Positions 42,840-52,022 of a stretch of 64,000 nt of DNA are shown piece after piece (position 1 is the stretch's first letter; each line of letters opens with the position of its first letter). Below the pieces are notes generated by a model. That model had not been told where the DNA came from, ran no database searches, and worked only from the letters and a program-made list of their open reading frames with translations. A program made the position numbers and the translations under genes. The stretch is from Nocardia rhamnosiphila NBRC 108938 (lineage in GTDB: Bacteria; Actinomycetota; Actinomycetes; Mycobacteriales; Mycobacteriaceae), in NCBI RefSeq assembly GCF_000720425.1, contig NZ_JOAJ01000006.1, positions 62,001 through 126,000 of the forward strand, given 5' to 3'.

Positions 42840-43443
42840 CAGATCAGGATAGGGCGCTCGCCGATATCGTCCACGCCCGCTGGATGGTCGGTGCGGCGGG
42901 AATCGCGACCCGGCCCCCGGGGAAAGGTTCTTCGTCTTCGCGTGTGGCGCCTACGGTGCGAGGCACTTCTTCACGGCTACGGAGTGAGTGCGAATCACCC
43001 GCTGGCACAACGGATCGGACCGAGGCCGGCCGACTCGTGACGATAAGGGGCGCGCTTCCCGAAAAGTATTTGCACGGACGCTATTCCGGTCAATTAATGC
43101 TCGAGCGATACGGCTACCTATCCGTTACCGGCGGGTAGGGCGGGAGCTCGATCGACGCTGCGTCACCGGGGTTTACGAATCCATCGGGACGGGAGGATAT
43201 CGAAAGCCTCGCTATGCTCTTATATATGAGCTGATCAATGGCTATTTTCCCGGATCTGGATGTCGTCTCCGGCCGGCATGTAACGCCGCTCCGTCGCGGG
43301 AAAGCCGCTCCGTAACTTCGGATTACTTCTCGATTATTCGATGTTCGGACGATGTTCCAGCTAACCTGTGGTCGCTGTTTGGAAGACGACCGCGCCCATG
43401 GCTCTTTCGAGGACGTGGTCACGGTGCGTTGACGGGATGGCAG
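42840..43443. other. AT-richer intergenic region upstream of Hsp70-like gene
   Basis: 604 bases with noticeably lower GC than the neighbours, especially 43060-43370. It contains the leaderless promoter of the Lrp gene at the left end, the 16-base near-palindrome GCTCTTATATATGAGC (43216-43231), GCTCGAGC (43098-43105) and a possible -10 TAACCT (43362-43367). The frame of the Hsp70-like gene stays open far upstream, but that part looks non-coding. Confidence 0.6.
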
Positions 43444-45507
43444 ATGACTTCTGGGCTGGGTATCAGCATCGGTACGGTGAACGTGGTCTCGGCGCGGGTC
43501 GGGGCGCAGGACGCGCGGCCGGTGGTCCGTACTCGACGGACCGCCGTCGGATTCGACAGCGGGGGCACCGCAAGACTCGGGGGGATCACCCGGTTCTCCA
43601 CGGCGATCAACGAATTCGCCGATCTGGGCCGGAATCCCGAATCGGTGTACGTGGACGGGCGGATCTGGTCGCCGGCCACCATCTTCGCCTCGGTGGTCCA
43701 GGGTCTGGTGACCGCCGAACCGGCGGCCGGTGTGGTCGTCACCCACCCGGCCGGGTACAGCCGCAAACAACTCGGCCTCCTGCGGCAGAGCCTGGATCTC
43801 GCCGGGGTCGGTCACGTCGAGCTGGTCCCGGAGCCGGTGGCCGCCGCGCACTGGCTCGATACCGAACACGGGCCGTTGGATGCCGGGTTCGTCCTGGTCT
43901 ACGACCTGGGCGGGAACAGTCTCGATGTCGCCGTGGTACGGACCGGGCCGGACTGGCCCGATCATCCGGTGGTCGGTAACGCGGTACGGTCCTACGAATT
44001 CGGCGCCCGGCCCCTGGGCGCAATGATCGCGCGCTGTGCCGGCGATCGGGCCATCGGGCCGGTCGAACCGGGTACCGGTGCCGTATCGCTCATGTCCTTC
44101 GTGAACCCGGAGGGCCTGCGGCGTGAACACGTGCGGGATTCCCTGGAGGTGGTCCGGGCCGCGGTGCGCGCGGCCGGTGTCGCGCTCTCCGATATCGATC
44201 GGGTGCTGGTGGTGGGCGGCGCCGCGCGACCTCCGCAGGTGGCCGAAACCCTTGCCGAACTGGGCCTGCCGGTGACCGTCGCCGCCGATTCGGGGCAGTG
44301 CGTCGCACTCGGTGCCGCCGCGATGGCCGCGGAGAGCGTGGCACCGGCGGTCGCGCACGGGGTGAAACATCCGCCGATCTTCTCCGGCGCCGCCCTCTTC
44401 TCGGCGGTCGCCATGTCCGCGGCCACCATCCTCGGCAGCGGCCCGGCGGATACCGAACATCTCGACCAGGACCGGGTCCCGCTGCAGAGTCCGGGGGCGG
44501 TGCAGTTCGAGATCCACGGTGAGGCCCGGGTGGAGCGATCGGACACCGGATGGACGGTGTCCTATGCGCCGTTGCGCGCCCCCGCGATGATCACACCCGC
44601 CGCGACGACACGGCCGTACGGGCCGCCCATGCCCGGTCGTGCACCCGCTCCGGCGAAGTCGGATCCCGAAGGGCCCGCGGACGCCGGGGCCGGAACCCAC
44701 CACACCCGCCAGGACGAACACCCCGAAACCCCGCCGCGGCAAAATGATCCCGCGCGATTCGGCCATCCGCCGTTCGGGCCCGGCGGTGTCGTGCTTCCAC
44801 CGCACACCGGCGCGGGCCCTGATCGACCCGCGCCCGGTGACGACGGACCGGGCGACCCGGAACCGGGTGATCCGCCGGTGGTGGGCGAACCGGGCGGGGA
44901 TACCGATGGTCCGGCCGACGGGGGTGGCGATCCCGGCGGCGCCGGCGGATGGTGGCCCGGTATCGGGACACCGGGCTCCGGCGACAATCCCGCCGGTGGC
45001 GACCGGACCGGCGGTCTCCCCGGTGGCGGCTGGACCGCACCGGGAGGGGCCGGCCCGGGCGACAACAGTGGATACGGTCCGGGAGGCGCCGGCTCGGGTG
45101 ATGACAGCGGCGGTGGTCCGGGTTCGGGCGGAGCGGAGTCGGGTGACAACGGTGGGAGTGGATACGGCCCGGCGGTTCCGGGCGGCTCCGGCGGCACGGA
45201 GAGTGGGGGCGCCGGGTCCGGTGCCGACCCCGGCGGAACCTCCTCCGGCCATTCCGGATCCGATTCCTCCGGCTCGGGTGGATCCGGTGACTCCGGTGGG
45301 TTCGGCGGCTCGCACGGTTTCGGCGGGCATTCGGGTTGGGGCGGCGGGGGTTCGGATTCCGGCGCCTCCGCCGGTGGTTCGGATTCCGCCGGTGGTTCGC
45401 ACAGCAGCGGGTCCGAGTCCAAGGGCTCGAATTCCGGCGGCGACGGTGGGTCCTCCCGCGGCGGAAACTCGCGCGGCGGGTCCTCCCGGGGCGGATCACA
45501 CCGCTGA
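43444..45507 (+). CDS. Hsp70-like ATPase with transmembrane segment and Gly/Ser-rich tail
   Basis: A 687-aa protein. Residues 1-310 form an actin/Hsp70 ATPase domain: phosphate-1 loop GLGISIGTVNVVSARV, phosphate-2 loop LVYDLGGNSLDVAVV, adenosine motif VLVVGGAARPPQVAETL. There is no Hsp70 substrate-binding domain. A single hydrophobic segment (IFSGAALFSAVAMSAATIL, about 315-335) follows, then about 350 residues of Pro/Gly/Ser/Asp low complexity rich in GGxGSG and SRGGSSRGG. It is probably membrane-anchored with the tail outside. ATG at 43444 with GGGATGG upstream. Related proteins occur in nocardiae and mycobacteria; function unproven. Confidence 0.8.
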   Translation: MTSGLGISIGTVNVVSARVGAQDARPVVRTRRTAVGFDSGGTARLGGITRFSTAINEFADLGRNPESVYVDGRIWSPATIFASVVQGLVTAEPAAGVVVTHPAGYSRKQLGLLRQSLDLAGVGHVELVPEPVAAAHWLDTEHGPLDAGFVLVYDLGGNSLDVAVVRTGPDWPDHPVVGNAVRSYEFGARPLGAMIARCAGDRAIGPVEPGTGAVSLMSFVNPEGLRREHVRDSLEVVRAAVRAAGVALSDIDRVLVVGGAARPPQVAETLAELGLPVTVAADSGQCVALGAAAMAAESVAPAVAHGVKHPPIFSGAALFSAVAMSAATILGSGPADTEHLDQDRVPLQSPGAVQFEIHGEARVERSDTGWTVSYAPLRAPAMITPAATTRPYGPPMPGRAPAPAKSDPEGPADAGAGTHHTRQDEHPETPPRQNDPARFGHPPFGPGGVVLPPHTGAGPDRPAPGDDGPGDPEPGDPPVVGEPGGDTDGPADGGGDPGGAGGWWPGIGTPGSGDNPAGGDRTGGLPGGGWTAPGGAGPGDNSGYGPGGAGSGDDSGGGPGSGGAESGDNGGSGYGPAVPGGSGGTESGGAGSGADPGGTSSGHSGSDSSGSGGSGDSGGFGGSHGFGGHSGWGGGGSDSGASAGGSDSAGGSHSSGSESKGSNSGGDGGSSRGGNSRGGSSRGGSHR

Positions 45508-45590
45508 GGCGCCGGGTCACGCCCGACCGGCCCGAGCCGTACCGGAAATCCCGGTGCGGTCCGGCGTCGATTCACGGCACAATCGATGAG

Positions 45591-46388
45591 GTGGACATTG
45601 ACGGGGGCCCACCGCGGCTGATCGCGCTCGATGTGGACGGGACACTGCTGAAAACCGGCACCCGGGTGAGCGCCCGGGTGACCGCCGCCGTGCGCGGGGC
45701 GGTCGGGTCCGGCGCGCACGTCGTGGTGAGTACCGGGCGGACGGTGATCTCGACCCGGCCGGTACTCGACGAACTCGGCCTCGTCCAGGGGCACGCCATC
45801 TGCTCCAACGGCGCCGTCCACATCGATATCGAGCAGGCCCTTCCGGTGTCGGTGCACCATTTCGATCCCGCGCCCGCGGTCACCGCGCTGCGCCGGCTGT
45901 TCCCGGACATGATCTTCACCGCCGAACGGGTCGGTGAGGGATTCTGGGCCACCGGAATGAGTCCTGGCGAGTACTACGCCGGTGGTGACTACGTGGTGGT
46001 CGACGATCTCACCCTGGGCAGCGAACCCACGCCGCGCCTGAACTGCTGGTGGCCCGAGGGCGCCCCGGAGGAGATGCACCGGCTGCTGGAAGGACTGGCA
46101 TTACCGGAGATCAGCTGGGTCTACGGCGAATTCGGCCCCTGGCTCACCATTTCCCGGCACGGGATTTCCAAAGGGTGGGCGCTGGAACATCTGCGCCGCC
46201 TGCTCGATATCCCGCGCGAGGCCACCCTGGCCATCGGGGACGGTTTCAACGACCGCGAAATGTTCGCCTGGGCAGGGCATTCGGTGGCCATGGCGAACGC
46301 GCCGGTCGAACTCCACGGTCTCGTCGACGAGGTCACCGATGATGTCGCGGCCGACGGTGTGGCCGCGGTGCTGGAGCGCTGGTTCTGA
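45591..46388 (+). CDS. HAD hydrolase, Cof-type (subfamily IIB)
   Basis: A 265-aa HAD-superfamily phosphatase. Motif I is LIALDVDGTLL (nucleophile Asp near residue 14), motif II VVSTGRT, motif III Lys in HGISKGWALEHL, motif IV AIGDGFNDREMF. The long insert between motifs II and III is the IIB Cof-type cap. Such enzymes dephosphorylate sugar phosphates, FMN or cofactors. GTG at 45591 has a -10-like CACAAT seven bases upstream (45578-45583). Convergent with the chelatase gene, with hairpins between. Confidence 0.88.
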   Translation: MDIDGGPPRLIALDVDGTLLKTGTRVSARVTAAVRGAVGSGAHVVVSTGRTVISTRPVLDELGLVQGHAICSNGAVHIDIEQALPVSVHHFDPAPAVTALRRLFPDMIFTAERVGEGFWATGMSPGEYYAGGDYVVVDDLTLGSEPTPRLNCWWPEGAPEEMHRLLEGLALPEISWVYGEFGPWLTISRHGISKGWALEHLRRLLDIPREATLAIGDGFNDREMFAWAGHSVAMANAPVELHGLVDEVTDDVAADGVAAVLERWF

Positions 46389-46442
46389 ACTCGGTCCCTG
46401 GGGTTCGGCCGGCGATGTGACGGTTCGGCAGGTGATCCGGGA

Positions 46443-46495
46443 GGCCGGCCGTGTTGTGTATCGGCCGGCCACGCACGGCGGCGGTGTGCGTGGCC
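46443..46495. terminator. Two overlapping hairpins between convergent genes
   Basis: GGCCGGCC (46443-46450) pairs with GGCCGGCC (46463-46470). Alternatively GGCCACGCAC (46467-46476) pairs with GTGCGTGGCC (46486-46495), a perfect 10-bp stem. The two share four bases, so they are mutually exclusive. There is no T-run. Probably a bidirectional terminator. Confidence 0.6.
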
Positions 46496-46513
46496 CGGTA
46501 GTAGTGGCCGACC

Positions 46514-47263
46514 TCAGGCCGACAGTGGCAGTGCGCCCGCGAGCGCGGCGTCATAGCGATCCCAGACGATCTCGGCGAGCGCCGGGTCCGGGCCGAGGAC
46601 CTCGGCGTGCGGGAGCAGCGGATCCTGGTCACGTAGCCGGTCGGTGAGCAGGCCCGGCGCCAGGAACCACGGAGCGACGAGCACGCGGTCGGCGCCGCGG
46701 GCCCGGAGTCGTGCCGTAGCCTGCGCGAGGGAGGGTTCCGCGGTGGCGAAGCACATCTCGGTGGGATGGCCGGTACGGTCCGCGAAACGGCGGGCCAGCC
46801 GGGCGGTCCGGCGGTTCACTGCCGCCGCGGACGAGCCGACGGCGGCCAGGGCGATACCGAGCCGTGCGGACGGGCCGTCCCAGCCGTGCCGCTCGCGCAC
46901 CGCCCGCACCCGCTCGTACAACACCTCGATCAGCCGCGGGTCGGCGCCGAACACCTCGGCCTGGGTGAGCCGCAACCTCGGGTTGCGGGCGGTGGCCCCG
47001 GCCAGCAGTGCGGGCAGGTCCACGCGGGCGTGGAAGGCGCTGCCCAGCAGTAGCGGGACCACCACCGCGGCGGTTTCACCGGTGGCCGCGACCGAGTCGA
47101 GTACCTGCCCGACCGAGGGCGCGTTCAGGTCGAGGAAGGCGAGGTGGGCCGGAGTCCCGGGGCGCGCGGCCCGCACCCGGTCCACGAGCGCGGCGACGGT
47201 GGCGGCCGACCGGGGATCCCGGCTGCCGTGCGCCACCGCTACCAACGTGGGGCCGCCCGGCAT
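46514..47263 (-). CDS. CbiX/SirB-type chelatase
   Basis: A 249-aa two-domain chelatase of the CbiX/SirB family, which inserts Fe2+ into sirohydrochlorin (siroheme) or Co2+ (cobalamin). Both halves show the family pattern: VAVAHGSRDPRSAATVAAL with the metal-binding His, HARVDLPAL with a second His, and VLVAPWFLAPGLLTDRL. As the last gene of the sulfate-reduction operon it most likely makes siroheme for the sulfite reductase encoded at the front. ATG at 47263 overlaps the cysN stop (TGATG). Confidence 0.9.
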   Translation of the reverse strand: MPGGPTLVAVAHGSRDPRSAATVAALVDRVRAARPGTPAHLAFLDLNAPSVGQVLDSVAATGETAAVVVPLLLGSAFHARVDLPALLAGATARNPRLRLTQAEVFGADPRLIEVLYERVRAVRERHGWDGPSARLGIALAAVGSSAAAVNRRTARLARRFADRTGHPTEMCFATAEPSLAQATARLRARGADRVLVAPWFLAPGLLTDRLRDQDPLLPHAEVLGPDPALAEIVWDRYDAALAGALPLSA

Positions 47264-48591
47264 CAGGCCTCGGTTCCGACCTCGACCGCGGTGAGCACAT
47301 CCCCGACCAGGCCCGCCGCCAGCGTGTTCCCGCCCGCCGGGTCGATGAGCAGGAAACTGCCGGTATGCCGGTTGGTCCGGTAGTCGTCGGCCGCGATCGC
47401 CTCCGCGACCCGCACCGAGATCCGGCCGATATCGTTGAGCGACAGCGTTTCCGGGTTCGGTTCGGCGGTCAGGCGCTGTTCGTCGAAACGTTCGGTGAGC
47501 GCGCCCACGATCGCCTGCGTGGTACGGGTGCCGTGCTTGAGCAGCAGCCGGGCGCCGGGGCGCAGCGGTTTGTCACCGAGCCAGCACACGGTGGCGTCGA
47601 AGGTATCGACAGGTTCCGGCGCGTCGCCGGGTGAGGCGATGGTGTCACCGCGTGAGATATCGACCTCGTCGGTCAGCACCAGCGTGACACTGCGGCCGGC
47701 CTGGGCGACGGCCAGTTCGCCGTCGGGGGTGTCGATCCGTTCGACGGTCGTGCGGATACCGGAGGGCAGCACCACCACCTCGTCGCCGGGGGCCACCGAG
47801 CCCGCCGCGATCTGACCCGCGTAACCGCGGTAGTCCGGGTATTCCGGCGTCCGCGGCCGGATGACGTATTGGACCGGGAAGCGCAGCCCCACCGCGTGTT
47901 CGCCGGTGTTGTCCGCGTCCACCGGTACCGATTCGAGGTGTTCGATCAGCGACGGGCCGCTGTAGTACGGGGTCTTGTCGGAGCGGGCGGCGATATTGTC
48001 GCCGTGCAGCGCCGACACCGGGATCTCGAGGACATCCTCGTCCGACCAGCCGAGGGTCCGGGTGAGGTGGGAGAACTCCGCGGAGATCTCCGCGAAGACC
48101 TTGGCGGCCGCGGCCTGCCGGCCCTGTTCGCTGGGCTCGTCCCCGCCGATGAGGTCGATCTTGTTCACCGCCAGTACCAGCTTGGGCACACCCAGCAGCG
48201 CCAGGACCGCCGCATGCCGCCGTGTCTGCTCGATCACGCCCTTGCGTGCGTCCACCAGCAGGATCACCAGCTGGGCGGTCGACGCGCCGGACACGGTGTT
48301 GCGGGTGTACTGCACATGACCGGGGGTATCGGCCAGCACGAACGACCGCTGCGGGGTCGCGAAGTACCGGTAGGCGACATCGATGGTGATGCCCTGCTCA
48401 CGTTCGGCCCGCAGACCGTCCACCAGCAGCGACAGGTCGGGGGTGGACAGGCCTTTGTCCACCGACGCCCGGGTCACCGCGTCGATCTGGTCGGCGAGTA
48501 CGGATTTGGTGTCGTAGAGCAGGCGTCCGACCAGAGTGGACTTGCCGTCGTCGACAGAACCGGCGGTGGCCAGCCTCAATAGGTCGGACAT
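47263..48591 (-). CDS. cysN: Sulfate adenylyltransferase subunit 1 (GTPase)
   Basis: GTPase subunit of ATP sulfurylase. It has 442 aa with elongation-factor-type motifs: SVDDGKSTLVGRLLYDT, DTPGHVQYTRN, NKIDL, then two beta barrels. The protein ends after the second barrel and has no CysC (APS kinase) domain, unlike fused mycobacterial CysNC. That fits an APS-reducing pathway. ATG at 48591 is one base after the cysD stop. Confidence 0.95.
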   Translation of the reverse strand: MSDLLRLATAGSVDDGKSTLVGRLLYDTKSVLADQIDAVTRASVDKGLSTPDLSLLVDGLRAEREQGITIDVAYRYFATPQRSFVLADTPGHVQYTRNTVSGASTAQLVILLVDARKGVIEQTRRHAAVLALLGVPKLVLAVNKIDLIGGDEPSEQGRQAAAAKVFAEISAEFSHLTRTLGWSDEDVLEIPVSALHGDNIAARSDKTPYYSGPSLIEHLESVPVDADNTGEHAVGLRFPVQYVIRPRTPEYPDYRGYAGQIAAGSVAPGDEVVVLPSGIRTTVERIDTPDGELAVAQAGRSVTLVLTDEVDISRGDTIASPGDAPEPVDTFDATVCWLGDKPLRPGARLLLKHGTRTTQAIVGALTERFDEQRLTAEPNPETLSLNDIGRISVRVAEAIAADDYRTNRHTGSFLLIDPAGGNTLAAGLVGDVLTAVEVGTEA

Positions 48592-48592
48592 A

Positions 48593-49525
48593 TCAGAAGT
48601 AACCCTCTCGTTTGCGGTCTTCCATGGCGGCTTCGGAGACCCGGTCGTCGCCACGGGTCGCGCCGCGTTCGGTCAGCCGGGAGGCGGCGACCTCGGCCAG
48701 GATGGCCTCGTTGTCGGCGGCGTCGGACAGGATGGCCCCGGTGGTGGAACCGTCGCCGACGGTCCGGTACCGCACCGAACGGGTCTCGAGTGCCTCGCCG
48801 TCGCGCGGACCACCCCAGACACCGGGGGTCATCCACATACCGTCGCGCTGGTACACCGGCCGCTGGTGTGCGTAGTAGATGGTGGCCAGGTCCACGTCCT
48901 CGCGGGCGATGTAGCGCCAGATATCGAGTTCGGTCCAGTTCGACAGCGGGAACACGCGAACGTGTTCGCCCGGAGCGTGCCGGCCGTTGTACAGGTTCCA
49001 CAGCTCGGGTCGCTGGCGTTTGGGATCCCACTGGCCGAAGGCGTTGCGCAGCGAGAAGATCCGCTCCTTGGCGCGGGAGCGCTCCTCATCGCGGCGACCA
49101 CCGCCGAAGACCGCGTCGAAGCGGTTCTCGGTGATGGCGTCCAGCAGCGGTACGGTCTGCAGCGGGTTGCGGATACCGTCCGGGCGTTCGGCGAGCCGGC
49201 CGTCGGCGAGATAGTCCTCCACGCTCGCCACGTGCAGGCGCAGGCCGTACTTCTCGACCACATGGTCGCGGAACTCGAGCACCTCGGGCAAGTTGTGCCC
49301 GGTGTCCACGTGCAGCAGCGCGAACGGCAGCGGCGCCGGCCAGAAGGCCTTCAGTGCCAGATGCAGCAGGACGGTGGAGTCCTTACCGCCGGAGAACAGG
49401 ATGACCGGGCGTTCGAATTCGCCCGCGACCTCACGGAAGATATGGATTGCTTCCGATTCCAGCGCGGCGAGAGTGTCGAAATCGGAGAGGCCGACGGAAC
49501 GTTCGGTGGTGATGGCTTCGGTCAT
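48593..49525 (-). CDS. cysD: Sulfate adenylyltransferase subunit 2
   Basis: Catalytic subunit of ATP sulfurylase: ATP plus sulfate gives APS and pyrophosphate. It has 310 aa. The PP-loop SGGKDSTVLLHLA is near residue 50, with LLHVDTGHNLPEVLEFRD and the GGRRDEERSRAKER motif, and ends in the usual MEDRKREGYF. ATG at 49525 overlaps the cysH stop (ATGA). Confidence 0.97.
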   Translation of the reverse strand: MTEAITTERSVGLSDFDTLAALESEAIHIFREVAGEFERPVILFSGGKDSTVLLHLALKAFWPAPLPFALLHVDTGHNLPEVLEFRDHVVEKYGLRLHVASVEDYLADGRLAERPDGIRNPLQTVPLLDAITENRFDAVFGGGRRDEERSRAKERIFSLRNAFGQWDPKRQRPELWNLYNGRHAPGEHVRVFPLSNWTELDIWRYIAREDVDLATIYYAHQRPVYQRDGMWMTPGVWGGPRDGEALETRSVRYRTVGDGSTTGAILSDAADNEAILAEVAASRLTERGATRGDDRVSEAAMEDRKREGYF

Positions 49526-50286
49526 GAGGCGTGTAACCCGCATTCAGTCTTGGCGAGGCCGGCCCAGCGGCCGCTTCGCGGATCGGAACCCGGCTCCGGC
49601 TTCCGCGTGCACGGAGCGCAGCCGATGGACGGATATCCCTCCTCCACCAGGGGATTGACGAGAATCGAATGCTTTTCGATGTAGTCCTGCATCTCCTCGT
49701 CGGACCAGGGGGCGATCGGGTTGATCTTCACCAGCCCGAAGCCCTCGTCGAAGGAGATGAGCGGGGCGTTGGCCCGGGTGGGCGCCTCGACCCGGCGGAT
49801 GCCGGTGACCCACGCGTTGTAGGGCGCCAGCGAATTGCGCAGCGGCACCACCTTGCGCAGCCGGCAGCATTCGTTGGCGTCGCGGGCGAACAGATCCTTG
49901 CCCAGCAGCGCGTCCTGTTCGGCGACCGTCTGCTCGGGGCGGGCGTTGACCACGTTCACCCCGTACACCGCCTCCACGGCGTCCCGGGTGCCGATGGTCT
50001 CGGCGAAGTGGTAGCCGGTGTCCAGGAACAGGACGTCAACACCCGGCCGGACCTGGGCGGCCAACTGCACCAGCACCCCGTCCTGCATATTCGAGGCGAC
50101 GATATAGCCGCTGCCGAAGTTCTCGTCGGTCCAGCGCAGCAGCTCGTCGGCCGTGGCGTCCGGGCCGAGTTCGGCGGCACCGCGCTCGGCCAGCGCCCGG
50201 AGTTCATCGGCGCTCAGTTTGGTGGGCAGCTGTTTCTGCTCAGTGGTCACAGTGGGTTCTCCCGTCACAACGCTCGCGGGTTTCAT
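49522..50286 (-). CDS. cysH: Adenylylsulfate (APS) reductase, assimilatory
   Basis: Reduces APS to sulfite with thioredoxin. It has 254 aa. The PAPS-reductase fold (MQDGVLVQLAAQV, DTGYHFAETI) carries both cysteine pairs of the [4Fe-4S] APS-reductase type, NECCRLRKV and IGCAPCTRK, and the C-terminal KTECGLH with the catalytic Cys. The iron-sulfur ligands mark it as APS rather than PAPS reductase, agreeing with the absence of CysC. ATG at 50286 overlaps the sirA stop (ATGA). A few codons on, GTGACCACTGAG is another possible start. Confidence 0.95.
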   Translation of the reverse strand: MKPASVVTGEPTVTTEQKQLPTKLSADELRALAERGAAELGPDATADELLRWTDENFGSGYIVASNMQDGVLVQLAAQVRPGVDVLFLDTGYHFAETIGTRDAVEAVYGVNVVNARPEQTVAEQDALLGKDLFARDANECCRLRKVVPLRNSLAPYNAWVTGIRRVEAPTRANAPLISFDEGFGLVKINPIAPWSDEEMQDYIEKHSILVNPLVEEGYPSIGCAPCTRKPEPGSDPRSGRWAGLAKTECGLHAS

Positions 50287-52016
50287 CGCAGATCGGCTTC
50301 CTCGGCGCGAACGGCCCACTGCGCGAACCGTTCCCCGCCGTCGCGGTGTTTGACGAAATTGCGGACCACACGCTCGATGTAGTCACCGAGTTCGGCGCTG
50401 GTCACCTTGTGCTGGCGCAGTTTGCGTCCGAAGGCGCTGTCCAGGCCGAGGCTGCCACCCAGATGAACCTGGAAGCCCTCCACCTGATTCCCGGCGCCGT
50501 CGTCGACCAGCTGGCCCTTGAAACCGATATCGGCGATCTGCGACCGGCCGCAGGAGTTCGGGCAGCCGTTGATATTGATGGTGATCGGGACGTCGAGTTC
50601 GGCGTTGATATCGGCCAGCCGCTGTTCCAGCTCCGGCGCCAGCACCTGGGAGCGTTTGCGGGTCTCGACGAAGGACAGTTTGCAGAATTCGATCCCGCTG
50701 CAGGCCAGCAGGTTGCGCCGCCAGGCCGAGGGACGCGCCTGCAAGCCCAGCGGTTCCAGCTCGGCGATCAGCTGATCGACCTTGTCGTCGGCCACATCGA
50801 GCACAATGAGCTTCTGGTAGGGCGTGAACCGGATCCGGTCCGACCCGGCGCGCTCGACCGCGTCGGAGACCGCGGTGAGGACGCTGCCCGAGACCCGTCC
50901 GGCAATGGGGGAGAAGCCGACCGCGTTGAGTCCGTTGCGCAGCCGCTGCACGCCGACGTGGTCGATGGGGCGGCTGGGCTGCTCCGGCGCCGGGCCGTCG
51001 ATCAGCTTGCGCTTCAGGTACTCGTCCTCGAGCACCTGGCGGAACTTCTCGATACCCCAGTCCTTGATCAGGAATTTCAGTCGCGCCTTGGTGCGCAGCC
51101 GGCGATACCCGTAGTCGCGGAACAGCGAGACGACTGCCTCCCAGACCTCCGGCACCTCGTCCAGCGGAACCCAGGCGCCCACCCGCTGGGCCAGCATGGG
51201 GTTGGTGGACAGTCCACCACCGACCCAGAGGTCCAGACCGGGCCCGTGCTCGGGATGCTCGACGCCGATGAACGCGACGTCGTTGATCTCGTGCACCACG
51301 TCCTGCTGACCGGAGATAGCGGTCTTGAACTTGCGCGGCAGGTTGGAGTATTCCTTCTTGCCGATGTAGCGGCGCACGATCTCCTCGACCGCGGGCGTGG
51401 TGTCGAGAACCTCGTTCAGTGATTCCCCGGCCAGCGGTGAGCCGAGCACCACGCGCGGGCAGTCGCCGCAGGCCTCGGTGGTCTGCAGGCCCACACTCTC
51501 GATCCGCCGCCAGATCTCCGGGACGTTCTCGATCTCGATCCAGTGGTACTGGAGGTTCTCACGGTCGGAGAGGTCGGCGGTATCGCGGGCGAACTCGGTG
51601 GAGATACCGCCGAGGGTGCGCAGCTGCGCGACGTTCAGCGCGCCACCGTCGCAGCGGATCCGCATCATGAAGTACTTGGCTTCGATCAGGTCGGTGTTCT
51701 CGTCGCCTGTCCAGGTGCCGTCGTAACCCTGCTCGCGCTGGGTGTAGAGACCCCACCAGCGGAAACGGCCGCGCAGATCGCCCTTGTCGATACTGTCGAA
51801 ACCGTTCTTCGAGTAGATGTTCTCGATCCGGGTGCGGACGTTGAGCGGGTTGTCGTCCTTCTTGGACTGCTCGTTGGGATTGAGCGGTTCGCGATAGCCG
51901 AGCGCCCACTGGCCCTCGGCGCGGCGGCGCACCGGTTTGCCGGTACGGGCGCGGGTGGGCCGCTCGGCGGGGGCCTCGGGCTTCGCGGTGGGATCGGCGT
52001 CGGTGCTCGACGTCAT
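50283..52016 (-). CDS. sirA: Ferredoxin-dependent sulfite reductase
   Basis: Siroheme/[4Fe-4S] enzyme that reduces sulfite to sulfide. It has 577 aa. Cluster/siroheme cysteines are in CSGIEFCKLSF and NGCPNSCGRSQ. The nitrite/sulfite reductase half-domain repeat is visible (LQYHWIEIENVPEIWRRIE, and the matching C-terminal half), and YTQREQGYDGTW with GDCPR may hold the Tyr-Cys pair of mycobacterial SirA. ATG at 52016 has AGGAG (52028-52024) upstream. The RBS can be sequestered by the Cys-codon region of the leader ORF, so expression should depend on cysteine supply. Confidence 0.95.
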   Translation of the reverse strand: MTSSTDADPTAKPEAPAERPTRARTGKPVRRRAEGQWALGYREPLNPNEQSKKDDNPLNVRTRIENIYSKNGFDSIDKGDLRGRFRWWGLYTQREQGYDGTWTGDENTDLIEAKYFMMRIRCDGGALNVAQLRTLGGISTEFARDTADLSDRENLQYHWIEIENVPEIWRRIESVGLQTTEACGDCPRVVLGSPLAGESLNEVLDTTPAVEEIVRRYIGKKEYSNLPRKFKTAISGQQDVVHEINDVAFIGVEHPEHGPGLDLWVGGGLSTNPMLAQRVGAWVPLDEVPEVWEAVVSLFRDYGYRRLRTKARLKFLIKDWGIEKFRQVLEDEYLKRKLIDGPAPEQPSRPIDHVGVQRLRNGLNAVGFSPIAGRVSGSVLTAVSDAVERAGSDRIRFTPYQKLIVLDVADDKVDQLIAELEPLGLQARPSAWRRNLLACSGIEFCKLSFVETRKRSQVLAPELEQRLADINAELDVPITININGCPNSCGRSQIADIGFKGQLVDDGAGNQVEGFQVHLGGSLGLDSAFGRKLRQHKVTSAELGDYIERVVRNFVKHRDGGERFAQWAVRAEEADLR

Positions 52017-52022
52017 GAAGTG

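Noticed and set aside
42988..43443. 152-codon upstream extension of the Hsp70-like frame
   Set aside because: AT-richer, basic sequence with no domain, while the ATPase fold begins exactly at ATG 43444.
43114..45402. 762-codon open frame on the minus strand opposite the Hsp70-like gene
   Set aside because: Antisense shadow of a very GC-rich low-complexity gene; Arg/Gly/Pro-rich with no domain, RBS or family resemblance.
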